Assembly: GCA_015039465.1 (NCBI GenBank)
Contig: MU130697.1
Span: forward strand, 56,160 to 120,159
Direction of reading: 5' to 3'
From: Phlegmacium glaucopus
Taxonomy: Eukaryota > Basidiomycota > Agaricomycetes > Agaricales > Cortinariaceae
DNA length: 64,000 nt
The translations under genes were made by a program, and so were the position numbers. This document shows, in pieces, positions 48,101 to 60,738 of the stretch (its first letter is position 1; each line of letters opens with the position of its first letter). Below the pieces are notes generated by a model. The model did not search any database. It saw only the letters and a list, made by a program, of their open reading frames with translations, and was not told where the DNA came from.

Positions 48101-49833
48101 AAACAGTCCGTTCATCTGTGTTGACAACAGGAAATCTATAATGCTATCAAGAATCAGCAGATTCTCCAACCAATAAACTCAAGTGTCACTCGGTCGTCTG
48201 TTTCGTCGTTGAGTCCCGGAGGTGGGATGATGCGAAATCGAAGTCTGCGAGCACAACCTGATAGATTAACGACATTGAAACGAGGGAGTATACGAGGCCT
48301 GCAATCTATCCTAAGTATCCAATCGGGTGCAAGCCCATACAGCAGCAATAGTAGCATTGATGGACGTGTCAGTCCATCGCCAAGTTTTGCTACATCTACT
48401 CATGAGGTAAAAAAAAATGTTTAGATTTTTGTTGTGGTTATCATTCACGAATGATTATCAGGCAATGTATGGTTCAAGTTCTTCCTTCCTTAATCCCACT
48501 CTTGGCTTTGCTTCAAATCTATCACATACGATCATCCGAGAGGCACAGGAAGATGATGACCGAAGTGTGCGCAGCGAAGGATCCGCATCTACCACCATCA
48601 GTATTTCGGATGAAGAGCTGGCTTTGCTCGGTGCGCCTTGGGCGAAAGAGGGCATGCTTTGCCGCAAGCAGTATTGGGAGTCCGTAGGTAAAAGAGCCCG
48701 GGATAAAGCATGGTTGGATGTCTTTGTGGTTATCCAAAGGGGTGAACTCAACATGTTTACCTTCGGAGACAATACTTCTGGGTCCTCAGGGACTTTTGGA
48801 GGCGGAAATTGGCTAGTGAGTTGCTGTTATGCAGAGCTTTATCCCAACTGATGTTGTTAGGCTAATGCACGTCCTGTGGGAACAATTCATCTCTCACATT
48901 CACTTGCACATGCTTTGCCGCCACCTGGTTACAACAAGCGTCCTCACTGTATGGTTCTGACATTGGCCAACAGGGGTGTTTATTTTTTCCAAGCAGGCAC
49001 TGAAGAGTTGGTGAATGAATGGGTATCCACCTGTAACTATTGGGCGGCTCGTACGAGCAAGGAACCTCTCGCTGGTGGCGTCTCCAACATGGAATATGGA
49101 TGGAATAAGGTCATGGATATCTATGGTCATGGCCGTTCTCACTCCTCGAATGACTTACCGGGAGAGCCAGACATTCCTGATACAATCAGTGTGCGCAGCG
49201 GAAAAAGTACACGGAGCAAATATGGGTGGCGGGACGCGGCAGCGACTGTTCGCGGTCCATATTCACCTCGGGGAGAGAAGACGTTCATCAACGACTGGAA
49301 ACCTCCATTGCCACCTACGATGGCAAGTGTACATGACGAGGAAACACAACTGGACGCCCTTCGGAAACACGTTGCTTCTCTAAAAAAGGACTTGGAAACA
49401 CACAATGAGCTTCGCGAACGCATGTCCTTACTTGTGAGTTTTGTCGTCGGTTGGTCGTCAAGCATTGCTAAATTTCTGTAGTATCAACCACGGTCAGCCC
49501 AGGCCATGAAGGCCCAAAGCAACTGGGAAGAAAAGTCTCAGTATTTGCTTCGAGAGATTGTCAAATATGATCTGTATATCGATTCTCTTCTGATAGCTAT
49601 GACATTGCGTCTAAAGAAGCGAGGAGAAAAGGGTTAGTTGTTCGCTCTTTAACTTGTTATTGCCATCATTGAAAGTGTGTTAAGCTTTGGAGCGTGCCCT
49701 TAGCAGCTCTGGTACAGATGACGAAGGGACATCATCCAGTGCAAAGAAGTGGTTGAACCCAGAGCAGGATGGGTTGTCAGAGGAGGAAGCAGAACCAATC
49801 GTCACAGTCTCTCGACGATCACATAGAATGTAA
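45141..49833 (+). CDS. Sec7-domain ArfGEF with PH domain (EFA6/SYT1-like)
   Basis: The probable start ATG at 45141 gives MRSPTAYSSGLQPIASND. A long Ser/Pro-rich N-terminus (to about 47050) leads into a Sec7 domain: KEKIAEWLGG, NKVALRHYVDFFDFTGLRLD, YLKGETQQVDRILEQFSRRYW (with the GEF glutamate) and VSYSLLLLNTDLH. A PH domain follows: WAKEGMLCRKQYWE, WLDVFVVIQRGELNMF and GVYFFQAGTEELVNEWVST. A coiled coil near RKHVASLKKDLETHNELRE and a tail ending SRRSHRM complete the protein, with TAA at 49831. Sec7-PH proteins load Arf GTPases with GTP at the plasma membrane or endosomes. The order matches the EFA6/SYT1 class. The central N-terminal exons are approximate. Confidence 0.9.
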
Positions 49834-49909
49834 CTTTTGAGTATATATGTGGATGGTCACGTGATGTACTCTATATATTAGCTGTCCAAAAAGTCTATTT
49901 GCAACACCC

Positions 49910-52231
49910 AAATGGCCTCCTCAGACACAAAAGCCCTACACCGCTTAATTCGCTTTATATCGGACCTCGCCGTCAACTCTTTCTTCACTGAAGTTCGTGT
50001 CATCGGAGGAGAATATGTGCCAAAGGAGGGCCCTATCATCGTGTAACTTGCGTTTTTACCTGTTATGTATCTTGTGTTTTTCATTTCAAATAATTTAGGA
50101 CTGCCACTCATCATAACATGATGGTCGATCCTGTCATTCTCTGTAAGACTTTGGGTTTTTTCTTCTGTTATGAGTCTCACCCACATTTAAAGCTGTAGGA
50201 TTTCCTCACCGCAGGATGTTGAATTATTGGAGCAAAGGTGCGTAGGCGTCAAGGTGCAGTCCCACATAATATCTTAAATTAGGCCCTTTATGTTGCAGCT
50301 AGTTTATTTGCCCATCCTGTCCTGCGTTATATACTGTTCTCCTCTGGCAACATTCCTGTCGACAGAAAATCCAAGGACCGACAAACGTTATTCAAGGGAA
50401 CAATTGATGCCCTCTCTATTGGTGGAGCTGTTGCCCTATTTCCGGAAGGGACAAGTTACACTGAACCCAGGATTATGCAAGTCAAAGATGGCGCTGCCTG
50501 GGCAGCTTGTGAATATACCAAGTGGTTGAAACAGAACCCAGCTAGTACATCACAACAAGATGTTACTATTCTACCAGTCTCGATCGTGTATACCAATAAA
50601 ACGAAATACAGGAGCGGGGTGCGTTTTGGCCATATCATAATCACATGTTTTACTAAAAAATGAAAAAAAAACCTCATTCTAGGTTATTATGGAGTATGCC
50701 TAGCAAGTATTGTGTATTTTATTTACTTTACTAACACACCATTGGCAAGATTCGGACATCCAATTACCATGGATGCCTACAAAGAGCAGTTCTTCTCCAG
50801 CATTGACGGAGAACCCCGTGCTGCTGTCAAACAGTTGACTCGTGCAATCGAAAATGAGTTGATCGAGACAAGCATTAACGCGCCAGATTGGTAAGGCGTT
50901 TGACCGACCCTTGACATTTGCTGGTTATTCATAAGTATCTGTAGGGACACTCTTTATGTAGCCAGGATGGCTCGAGATCTTTTATGGGAGACGGAAAAGT
51001 CGATTAAACTTGACGACTTTGTTGCCGTATCGCAAACGTAAGTCAGTTATTCTCTGAATAGCTTTGGAAAGTGACGGGTCTCGTTTGGCAGCCTTGTGGA
51101 CCTGTTCTCTAATGTGGAAGTGACTCCAAACTGCAAAGTGGTCAAGCGACATCTACTTAGATACTACTCCCTCTTGCAATCATCTCACCTCACGAATGCG
51201 GTCTTACATTCACTCCCTTTACCAAGGTCATTGGATCCGAACACCCCTGCGACGGTCCCTAGCCGTCTGTACACCCTTCTTCTTCTCATTCGTGACTCCA
51301 TTACGGCTCTTATAACGCTTCCTTTCTGCTTTCTGCCTCTGATTGTTCACACTCCTGTGTATATCATGGGTCGCATCGGTGCTAAACTTGTAGAGAGCGA
51401 AGAAGAAACACAGGCGCAAAATAAATTGGCTTTTGGTTTAATCTCTTTGCTGCTTATCTACCCTGCACTTTTCTTTTTCCTCTGGGCACTATTCTGGTAT
51501 ACACCTCTTGGAGCATTCTTGTCTGGATTTATGGTCTATCTTTTCGCGGTTTACCATATCAAAATCATAGATGGCAAGCTGGTTTCTAAGCACTGTTTGT
51601 ACGATGCTTACTGACGACGTTTGAACAGGAAACTATGAGCGGTATGTCTTGAATTAAATTTGAAGAATGTTGCTGATATAGTTAGTGCAGTGCCAAACGG
51701 TTTGTGGCTGCTTGGCGTGTACTCGTAGGCGTTTGGGCTCCAAAACGATGGGATTTGTCTTTGACCGCATTGTCTCAATATACGAAACCGCCAATGCCCC
51801 CAGCAAACCCTTGGATTGACAGGCCTCGTACACCCAACAATACATCGGTTACAGATGAGAAAGTTGGTGGAAAAACTGAGTCGAAACGTCAAGAGGAGGT
51901 TATAGTGGAAAACCGTCCGCCTCGCAGGCCTCCTTCTCGTCAACTGGTCCGTCATGTGCTACGATCACGAGTGGAAGCTATGAACGCCCTCGCCGGTTTC
52001 TTTGATCAGTTGGCTTGTGCTGGAGCCGGAAAACAAGTCAAAGCCAGTCCTCACTTGGCCAAGAGATTTGGAGGAAGGACGTCCAGCGATGAGGAAGGGT
52101 GGAGATATGGGGCAGAAGTGATGACATTTTTACAGAAGCGAGGTGCGAATATTCCAACTTTAAGACAAGGACCATTGGAGGATGAATGGGCGTTGAGTAG
52201 CGAAGGTGGAGAAGAGGCGGGTCTGAGTTGA
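49910..52231 (+). CDS. Glycerol-3-phosphate/dihydroxyacetone-phosphate acyltransferase (SCT1/GPT2-like)
   Basis: The ATG at 49910 starts MASSDTKALHRLIRFISDL. The acyltransferase motifs are in order: THHNMMVDPVIL (HX4D), GNIPVDRKSKD, VALFPEGTSYTEP and ILPVSIVYTNK. A later membrane region has a helical pair (ALITLPFCFLPLIVHTPVYI, FGLISLLLIYPALFFFLWAL). A cytosolic tail rich in Pro, Ser and acidic residues ends SSEGGEEAGLS at 52231. The enzyme catalyses the first acylation in glycerolipid synthesis at the ER. Start is 77 bp behind the stop of the ArfGEF gene. Fungal SCT1/GPT2 proteins share the long phosphorylatable tail. Confidence 0.93.
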
Positions 52232-52292
52232 ATTACATAAGTAGTCAGTCAAGCTTGTGGGCAGGCAGGCGCCATGCACCAATGAACCAGCC

Positions 52293-53134
52293 ATGTTCAA
52301 CGACCATACAACTCAGTATCCCTCCTTGTTCCACCAAACAGTCCATGATACTGACGAAGAATTTTACGCAACATTTCCTGAAGCAAGAGCTGCTCTCACA
52401 CAGCTCGACTCTTCTCCAGTAAAAAAAGCCCTCTTTCTTTTATATATCTTTCTTCAGCAATCTGATGGATTGGCCCCAGGTCCACCAAAACATTTCATAC
52501 GACTACCACCAACAACAATACAACACGCATTCAACTGATTTGACATGCCCCCAGACTTCTTTTGATCCGGTCTCCTCCATCGCGCCAATTTCTTTCACTA
52601 CGAATGTTGATCAAATTCACCCTCAAGACACCTCCATTGCTCCCGTTCTCCAAGGGCGCAAGCGACGAGCGTCGCCAACTCCGGAACTCGTCAATGGCTG
52701 TGAACTCGGTGTAATGCACCTGGATGACTTTTCTAAGCCAGGAGACAGCGGTACTCAGATCAGCTATTTCCACACAAATCAGCGACGTGTGTCATCTCGG
52801 GCTCTGATATGGGATCACGTTCTGAGCCCTCAGGCTCCAAAGTCATCCATTCGTCTTAGTCCTTTACCTAGCAAACGTCAATTGGAGAAAAAACCTCCGC
52901 TCGCATGTCTGTTCTGTCGTGGTAGAAAAATAGCATGTGGTCCTCCCTTGCCCGGTAGTCTGAACAAAACCTGCAAGTGAGTGGTCAGGTCCTTCTTTCT
53001 ATGCATCATGGGAGGCTGATATCTATTCTTCTAGTCAATGTCAAAGACGATCATTACCCTGCGAATATCCATCAGAGAGTCGGCGGGGAATGAGGAAAAA
53101 AAAATCTTCTGCCGTTGCTGAAGTGACCACATAA
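52293..53134 (+). CDS. Short Zn2Cys6 protein with a C-terminal zinc cluster
   Basis: The ATG at 52293 gives MFNDHTTQYPSLFHQTVH. A small intron ends in CCCCAG (52424-52478) and leads to VHQNISYDYHQQQYNTH. The middle is Ser/Pro-rich (SPTPELVNGCELGVMHLDD). The zinc cluster lies at the C-terminus: ACLFCRGRKIACGPPLPG, then NKTCNQCQRRSLPCEYP, with six cysteines split by one intron, followed by a basic tail (RRGMRKKKS) and TAA at 53132. Most fungal Zn2Cys6 proteins carry the cluster at the N-terminus with a large regulatory domain behind it. This one is about 240 residues with no middle homology region. It is probably a DNA-binding regulator; targets are unknown. Confidence 0.82.
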
Positions 53135-53381
53135 TTGAATTATAACCTTTGTTGTTGATTTTTTGCTTCGCCATTCGTGCTACTAGGGGCAGTCTCATTT
53201 GCTCCATAATTCAGGGGTCGCCTGTGCTATATATTACATACCCATGTGGTTTTTCTTCGCAATCTGGGACTCCGTTGAAAACCAATTATTTAACCAACTT
53301 TTTTGTAATACATGGAGATATATATATGGATTGAAAATATATTCTTCTAGATGAGAGCAAGCAGACGTCATTACGACGAAA

Positions 53382-55727
53382 CTAATCTCGCCGAGCTACC
53401 TTGTTTCGACGAGTCGAGCGGCGAGGGCGATCGTCCTCATCTGGAGCAGAGGGCGATGCGCGGTTTCCCTTTCTTGACGTTGACGGATCATCCCCAGAAC
53501 TTAAACCATCCATACCTGCATCATCAAGAACCTCTTCGGGAAGAGGGCTCAACTCCGCATGAATACGTTTATTGGCACCCTTGGCAGAGGAGGAACTTTC
53601 GCCTGCTTTTTCTTGCTCTTGAGAGGCCGCATAAGCAATCATTTCCCAAGAAGGTTCCGGAAGACGATTTCCTGATTCCGCGGCCTCAGAGAGTACAAGG
53701 CTGCGCCGTTGCAGAGGCGCAGTTCGCGATGGGTTGCGTACTTCCGAGGTGGATTCCTGGAGCTGCATTGCAATAAAGTCTTCAGTGACACCTGCACGAG
53801 TAACATTTTGAGCCTTGATAGATGTTGGCTTCTCTGGGCGCCGAGAAGAGGGATAGACGGGGGTATACGATAGGAGCCATGGGTGGTCGAGGGCTTTGGT
53901 AAGCGATAACCTGTGACGGGGATCTTCTCGCAAGAGACCACGAATGAAGGTGTATGCTACAATGGTCGATCAGGTATATATTCGGGATCAAAGTGCAAGC
54001 CCTACAAACCTTCGTCACTTAGGCACTTGCTAACTAGAGTCTTCCAATCGACTTTACGACCAAGGATGCGGGTTCGGATGTCTCGTTGATTTTCATCTTC
54101 GAGGAAAGGACCAGAATTGGTAAGCCTGATTAAGTAGATGAGGCACGATGTCGAAGAATAGGTGGTTGGCCGCTTACATGGAAAAGACAATAACGCCAAC
54201 ACTCCAGCTATCTACAAGATTGTCGTACCCTTCTCTGTCGTCCTGGTTGACAACCTCAGGTGCCAAATAACTTGGAGTTCCACACATAGTCTAGCGATAT
54301 GAAATATTTAGTAAGAATCACATTGGCAATCCTACGAGATAACGCACTCGCAGCATCGTCAAGCTGTCAACCACCTTCGCCAATCCGAAGTCGGCTACCT
54401 TAACAATCGGGGGGTTGTCTTTGGTCAGAAGAACGTTCTGAAGTGGTATCAATAAAGGATTTATATTCATAAGTGAGTTGACGAACCTCGGGTTTGAGAT
54501 CACGATGTGTCACGCCTTTCGAATGGATGTACTGAAGAGAATATGTTAGCTGGAGCGGAGAAGGGGGCAAACATGGTTCTTACTGCCAAAGCATCACACA
54601 TCTGAAAGGTAACATGCTTCGCATCAACTTCACCTAAATGGTTGAGATGAAAAGCAGTACGATAAGACAACGTTCAAAACTTACATAGTCCGCCGTTTTT
54701 GAGGATATATTCTAGTAGATCACCGCCTTCTACGAGCTCGAGGACAAGATCTGTGAAAAGGGTTGAAATTGTTATCATAGCCGTGGTAGAAGACGACATA
54801 CTGATGTCGTTGTTCGCTTGAAAGAATACTTCAACAAGCTCACATATATTAGGGTGCTTCAATTTTTCCATGATGCTGATCTCTCGAGCAAAAGTGTTAT
54901 TTCTTGAAGTATGGCCTTGGTCTCCGTGGTTTCGAACGTTCTTACTTTCTTGAATCATTTTGACGGCATACCATTTGCCACTGGCGCGAGACATTGCCTT
55001 CCTAACTGTGGCAAATGATCCTTTGCCCAACTCGGTGCTGAGGTCATAATGTGCATAGAGGCCTTCCGTTGGCGGACCACCCGCTGTATGACGATACACA
55101 AAGCCTGAATGCGGGAATAAGATTCATCTACCATCAACAAGAGTTTAAATACCTACGATAATCTTCGAGGCCACCATTCTGAGGCTGTGGAATGGATGTA
55201 CCGAATGCGATCTCGTTGCCCTCACGGACGATGCGTGTGTTGCCTTTACCAATTTTTTCACCATTAATCTAAAGTAAATCAAGGTTGAGAACGTTAAGAA
55301 AGTAAGAAAAACTCACAAATGTGCCATTACTGGATAAGTCATGAACCACAGCCGTTGAACTAGCATCTTGCGCGCCATCCCAGGTGATTATACAATGTTG
55401 ATTGCCTTACATTTGTGGCATCAGTGATCAAATCCTCGACTACAGAAATGGTATATGCGTGTGATACTCACTAACTTTAAACCCCGGAAGGATGACTTGA
55501 TTAAGCTCCGTATTTCTTCCTATAGTATATCTCGGGTGTATCTTCCAGAAGTCTATCCTAGTCAGAGAGGCACTGCAAGGTTGCATATAACCCCAAAGAT
55601 GCGCGTCGACGGCGACACTCTGAGGTTGAGACGCCTGCTGGGTGGATTGGGTCTGTTGTTGTTGGTCTGCATCTTGTGAATCATTGTACGCGTCGTCATC
55701 CATGCCGTAGTCGATAGAGGAATCCAT
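53382..55727 (-). CDS. Checkpoint kinase CHK2/Cds1/Rad53 homologue (FHA plus kinase)
   Basis: The ATG at 55727 gives [19 protein letters not shown]. The first 45 residues hold four SQ/TQ sites, a target cluster for ATM/ATR-type kinases. An FHA domain follows: [17 protein letters not shown], then QHCIITWDG and [18 protein letters not shown]. The kinase domain has [74 protein letters not shown] and [15 protein letters not shown] Ser-rich acidic and basic tail ends RRNKVARRD at 53382. CHK2-type kinases relay DNA damage and replication stress. Only one FHA domain is visible, as in Cds1/CHK2 and unlike Rad53. The model is many-exon and complete. Confidence 0.95.
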
Positions 55728-55871
55728 GTGGAAGGATGAGGATAAGTAGGTTTGGTGAGAACCCTTTTATAATTGACGCGTTTCAAAGCCCGATCAGTGG
55801 CAGGCCACATTGAACAATGGAATCGCTTGGACCAGAAACAATTATTATTAATGCTATTATTCTTTTGTCGT

Positions 55872-58800
55872 TTAAGCGATGTGCTCTCTTTGTCCTCGAC
55901 TCTCAAATGGCAAAAACAACATATCAAATTCCTGCGCAGTCTGTCCAATCACCCCAAAAGCATCCTGAAGGGTACGGCCCAGGAACTCAAGTTCCATAGT
56001 CACACCTTTCATCGTGAGGGCATATGCAAAGAACAACAACTGTCGCGATACTTTGACGTCTCTGTTCTTGACAATATCAAGTTTACGAATGGCGTCTACC
56101 TAAATAAACAAAATTAGCATCACACTCTCCGGATGGCTATTATTGTTATACCAATCGTACCCTTGCCTTCTCGGCAGGAGGTAAATAAGGTGGAAGCGGA
56201 GATTTGAGACGGAACGCGGCAGCGAGCGTGGAGAAGCTGAGTATTATGTTGCCAGCCATTTCGCGTCGCTCTTTATTCACCGGAACGATGAAGTCCTGAC
56301 GGGCACCCTGAAAAGTCGCCGAAATATCTAGTAAGCAACTAATAGTTCAAATTATTCTTTACCACTCGCCGTATACCTAAACGCAAACAATTGTTTAGAA
56401 ACTAAAATATTGGGGATGACTGAGATAATACCATTCTTCCCGAGTCGTAACACAGCGCATGCTGTGTAATTTGTCCAAGATAGTTTGCAAGCTGACCAAT
56501 ATGCCTCGATACAGTTTCACCGGAAAAGGTCCTTTCAGCCGAGGTTCATGCTGTGCTTGAGCAAGCAAGCTCTGCAGCTCAATTAACTTGATCTGTAAAT
56601 GAAGTTCCCTACACCAAGCATCAATCGATTACACCATAAGATAAAAAAAACGAGGCAAACACACATTGCCATGAACTCATGGATGGAGTTGGTCAGACGT
56701 GTGGGTTTTGCAACATCAGCCCTTGGTTCATGATAATCTTCATGATATTCAGGTGCAAATGAGTTATATGCCACCAGGCGAGTATACAACCACCCAATAT
56801 TTAAACAAAAGCTTTGGGACGAGTCAAGTAAGACCAGGTCTTTTTGGAACAGTGGCAAGAAAACTCAACTCGCTCAGCGATTTGGTCAACTCCCGCCGGG
56901 CTTCTGCTGGCCACCAGAACCTTGACACCAGGGCTGCCCACAATATCCCTGCCATAACAGCAATAGCGCGATATAAGCCGATATCAAGAATTAAGACATC
57001 TTTTTGTCTGAGGTTATAGCTAACGATGAAGATAATGAGTACGTTTAATATAGAGTGTAATTAGAAGAGTACCAGTAGAGACACGTGAGGTTATATGTGA
57101 GGAGTACAAATCGCGAGGCCGAAAGGTGTTGTGGCGTGGCGACAGCAAAATAAAAACAAGGTATCGAGAACAGGAAGCCAGACAGCGACAAAAGCACGGG
57201 GTCTTCTGGGAAGAGAGTGTATAATCCCACTGCAACCGCCGCGCCAAATCTAGAACGGTCATGTTTAGAAGCACAGGATGAGAGCGTAAGAAGGCCTTAC
57301 AATGTCCCAAGAAATCGCTGAAGACTAAGATGGTTGGTCTTACGACAAGAGTGGGTTAGCCTCAGATCATGCGTTGCATAAATAAGTGCTCACAGCCCCG
57401 ATTGTTGGCGAAATCACGATAAAAAACTTGATCACAGTTGTAAGCAAACCTACGTCAGATGATAACGAAGAGAATAAACTCACTGAGATCAAAGCCCAAT
57501 CACCCCAATATTCCACAAACGTGGGTCGAGTTGACTCCAAAAAAGCAGGCAAGGCGAGAAGTGAAAGAGCCATGCCGGCTTTAATGGCAAATTTGGTATC
57601 CCTTTCTTTTAATCTCCTCCCAACTACCCACAATATGCGTTTCAACTTTCCGACCCAGCTAAGCTGGTGGTGAGGTGGCGTTTGTAAAGTATCGGGGGCA
57701 TGTGGGCGAATTTTTGCGAAGAATGGATGTACACGGCGATGCTGGGGAATCATGTATGCAGCTAACCGCTGATTAATGTCATTTCTCCCAAAGTATTGGT
57801 AAAAGTAAACATACACAGGCGCTTTCTGATGCCCAACCTTTGGTTGTGCCTCGTGATGTTAAACACGGTGGCAAAACCGCGTCTAATTCGAGTGAAGAAG
57901 CGCATCCACCACGATTTTCGTAGCAGCATCTGTTGTTCGTAGCAGTAAATTCTCTCAATGGCATCCACGAGTGAAATGAGTTCCTTGGCAAATTCCTGTA
58001 GGGTAAAAATGAAGCTATAGAAAGACGTTAGCTCATATCGTGTTGTTCCCAAGTTGGCTGGCTTACAAGTAGACGAGAAAGACCTGCTCATTGTCAGTTG
58101 AACTCGGCAGGCTATTTTCTTCGTATTTATGTCGATCAGAAATGGTAACAGAGGGCGTCGGACGAGGGGTAGAAGGCATATCAGTCCGCCGGTAAAGTCG
58201 CAACACGGCATGGTTCGAAGTACTCTCAAACTGCACCAGTGCCGCCTCAATTCTTTCTACTAGCTCTGAGAACTCGTGAGGTTGTATTACACCTGGGCGC
58301 CTTTTATCTTTCGTTCGTGACTGTGAACATACCTCCTTGAGCCTGTTCAAGGCATAAGTCGATGCAGACTGTTGCAAAGAAGGAAATGAACAACTAAAGT
58401 CAGTTAGTTACGAAAGTAGACGCACAGATAATGTTCGTAAAGGCGATCCTACTTCTTCAACAAGATCTCCGAACATGGTAGCGGCAGCTTGCAGTAGAGC
58501 ACGTTCATCATCGTCGGAAACTTGGTAGTTATCGTTTTCAACAGCTTGGCTTTGTCCAGGATGATGTTTGATCCCAGCCTTAGTCAAATCGTATTGTAGA
58601 CGCGTACCACTCCGCAGGCCATTCAAGTGCTGTGCGAGACGATTGAGACAGTCCACGGCAGCTTCGTATGACTCTCTTCCCGAGAGGTTACCACATGGGA
58701 TTCCAACGGGGTAGTTTGTTTCCGTAGAAGCGCGAGTAAAAGCCCATTCGCTTTTCGCCTCTGTGAGATTCTTTTGTAGGCTTGTAAAACTGTTCTGATG

Positions 58801-60280
58801 ATTTTCAACTGCCCGTTGGACCTTTTCCATGTCTGTGATATGCGAGCCATTTTCGTGTTCCAGGAGAAATATACGAGTGAGCATGGGTAACAACGTTGAA
58901 AAGGATTCGAGTGTCGTTGTCATGCTAAGTTGCAGGTTGGATATGGCAGTTTGAGGCCACACAATATAACAGACAATGTTGGATATCACGGATCCACATA
59001 GGGCGATCATAGATACTTGAAACAAGGTCTCTAGACCGCCCTCTTTGACAACTCTAGAACGAAGGCCATTTGAAAAGGAACGAAAGGAACGGGATAAAAG
59101 CTTACACAACAAAAATAATGATTGCTGTCATGCTACAAGCTATGAGTGCATCAGAGGATGGGTTGTCAAGAACGAAGAAAACGGCGTACCTGTATTAAAT
59201 GACGGGTTTGCCTGTAGAGTTTTCTTCCAGTCGTATTCTGAATCATTTATCGGTAAAGCTTGAGCACTCACCATCCAAACTTTCATCCAGGCTAACCCAC
59301 TCATAGTCAAGCCAAGCCAAACAATTGCCAGAAATACACCCATTCCCTCCCATCCGGATTTCGGGTCTACCCACCGAAAAATGAGCGTAGATAAGAGACA
59401 AACTGCCGCAGAGTAGAGTAGCCCAAAGAAACAGAACAAATCTGCTTCAATCATCGCCCCAATGGTTTTTGCAGGATTAAAATACACGACTCTGTTCAGA
59501 GGTTAGAAGGTACACAACAATGCAGTATATGCCTTACATGGTTGCAACCATATGTCCACTCGGTAAGGGAGTAGTAGGATCATTCGGGCCGTACGACGAC
59601 AAGTCGCTGATAAATCGTGAAAGATAAGGGGAGAAGGTGAACAAGGATGCAACGAAATAAGCAATTGCACACTTCAAGATGTTACGGTGAGTTATTGTGA
59701 AAGTCGGCAGCCGGAAAGGTAGGTAAGGTCGCTGAGTAGCCCGAGAAGGCGTTTCGAAAGTTGCCGTAGATGAAGATAAACTCTCTGGTTCATAGGTGAT
59801 GGGATTTGAAGTTAAATCATTGGCAATCGGTTGGATTGGAAAGTAACTGGTAGGTTCAGTTGAAATTTGCGTATGGAAGCTGCCACTAGGAAGCATTCGG
59901 GGGGACAAACCGGGACTACTAGTAACGTGTTCGCGCACTGAAATACCACCATCAGAATCGAGACGGCTACGTCTTGAGGTAGAGCTGATACTACTGCTTG
60001 GAAGCTGCCCCTCAATTTCCATCAATTGGCCAAAGAGCGACCATTGATGTAAGTGCCGCTGATTAGATTGGCTACTTGACGGAAGAGGATTGTTGGCAGT
60101 AGCAGGTCTTCGCGACCTGAAGGTGGTTCGATTACTCGAGAGAGGGGTGGTAGAACCAAAGTCGTCCATAGATTCGGTACGAGTAGGATAAGATGAAGGT
60201 GAGTCAACGATGACAGAAGAATCCAAGGAGCGAAAAGAAGGAGACTTGCGCGGTAATGGTATATCAATTGGTCGTTGCAT
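55872..60280 (-). CDS. BRE4-like FUSC-superfamily membrane protein (aromatic-acid-exporter type)
   Basis: The ATG at 60280 gives MQRPIDIPLPRKSPSFRSL. A Ser/Pro-rich N-terminus of about 190 residues precedes a first membrane block (FTITHRNILKCAIAYFVASL, PSGHMVATM, FCFFGLLYSAAVCLLSTLIF, VFLAIVWLGLTMSGLAWMKV). A cytosolic middle reads EAAVDCLNRLAQHLNGLRSG and LVERIEAALVQFES. A second membrane block (KAGMALSLLALPAFLES, FLGTLFGAAVAVGLYTLF, IGLYRAIAVMAGILWAALVS) follows, then a C-terminal helical region ending FDMLFLPFES and REHIA at 55872. Two half-repeats of membrane helices fit fungal BRE4/aromatic acid exporter proteins. The substrate is unknown. A Helitron end lies about 87 bp upstream of the start. 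Confidence 0.88.
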
Positions 60281-60308
60281 TTTGACATGAAAGTTCAAAG
60301 TAAGGGTC

Positions 60309-60316
60309 TATATATA
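60309..60316 (-). promoter_or_regulatory. Possible TATA box of the BRE4-like gene
   Basis: TATATATA on the minus strand, about 29-36 bp upstream of the ATG. If used, transcription would begin very close to the start codon. It lies between the gene and the Helitron end, so the insertion left it in place. Confidence 0.35.
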
Positions 60317-60378
60317 ACGCATTACCTTATTACGTAACTCTCAGTCACACTCGCGACCTATTCGGACAAGCCATGAAC

Positions 60379-60395
60379 CCGTGCCTTCGGCACGG
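60379..60395 (-). other. Helitron 3' terminal hairpin
   Basis: Perfect 7-bp stem CCGTGCC/GGCACGG with a 3-nt loop, 11 nt before the proposed 3' end. Such hairpins near the 3' end are a structural mark of Helitrons and are thought to act as a replication stop. Confidence 0.8.
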
Positions 60396-60738
60396 CGCCG
60401 CTCCGCTTTGCCGACCTCCAGCACGGATTCAGGGCTTGCTGGGGGCTCCACCCTGGACCCCTGGCTGCATCACAACAGTGTACGAAGTCTTATATCCTAA
60501 CAGTGAACACTCTTATCGAAAAACAGAATCAACAAATCTTATCATTACAATTGCAATCCAGTAAGTATACTACATTCACTGTTCTTCCTCCTGAATCTTC
60601 TTTTAGTAGTACCTTTAATCGGTTTCCTGATGTACATCTAGATAGTCCTACATACAATTGTCCATGTGAAAAAACTGGAGACCGTAAATCCAATCCTACA
60701 TGCTTCAATGACTGCCCTTGACTCTTGTTCACTGTCAT

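Noticed and set aside
55773..56117. Plus-strand open frame of 114 codons
   Set aside because: Antisense to the C-terminal exons of the BRE4-like gene, which end in a convincing conserved tail.
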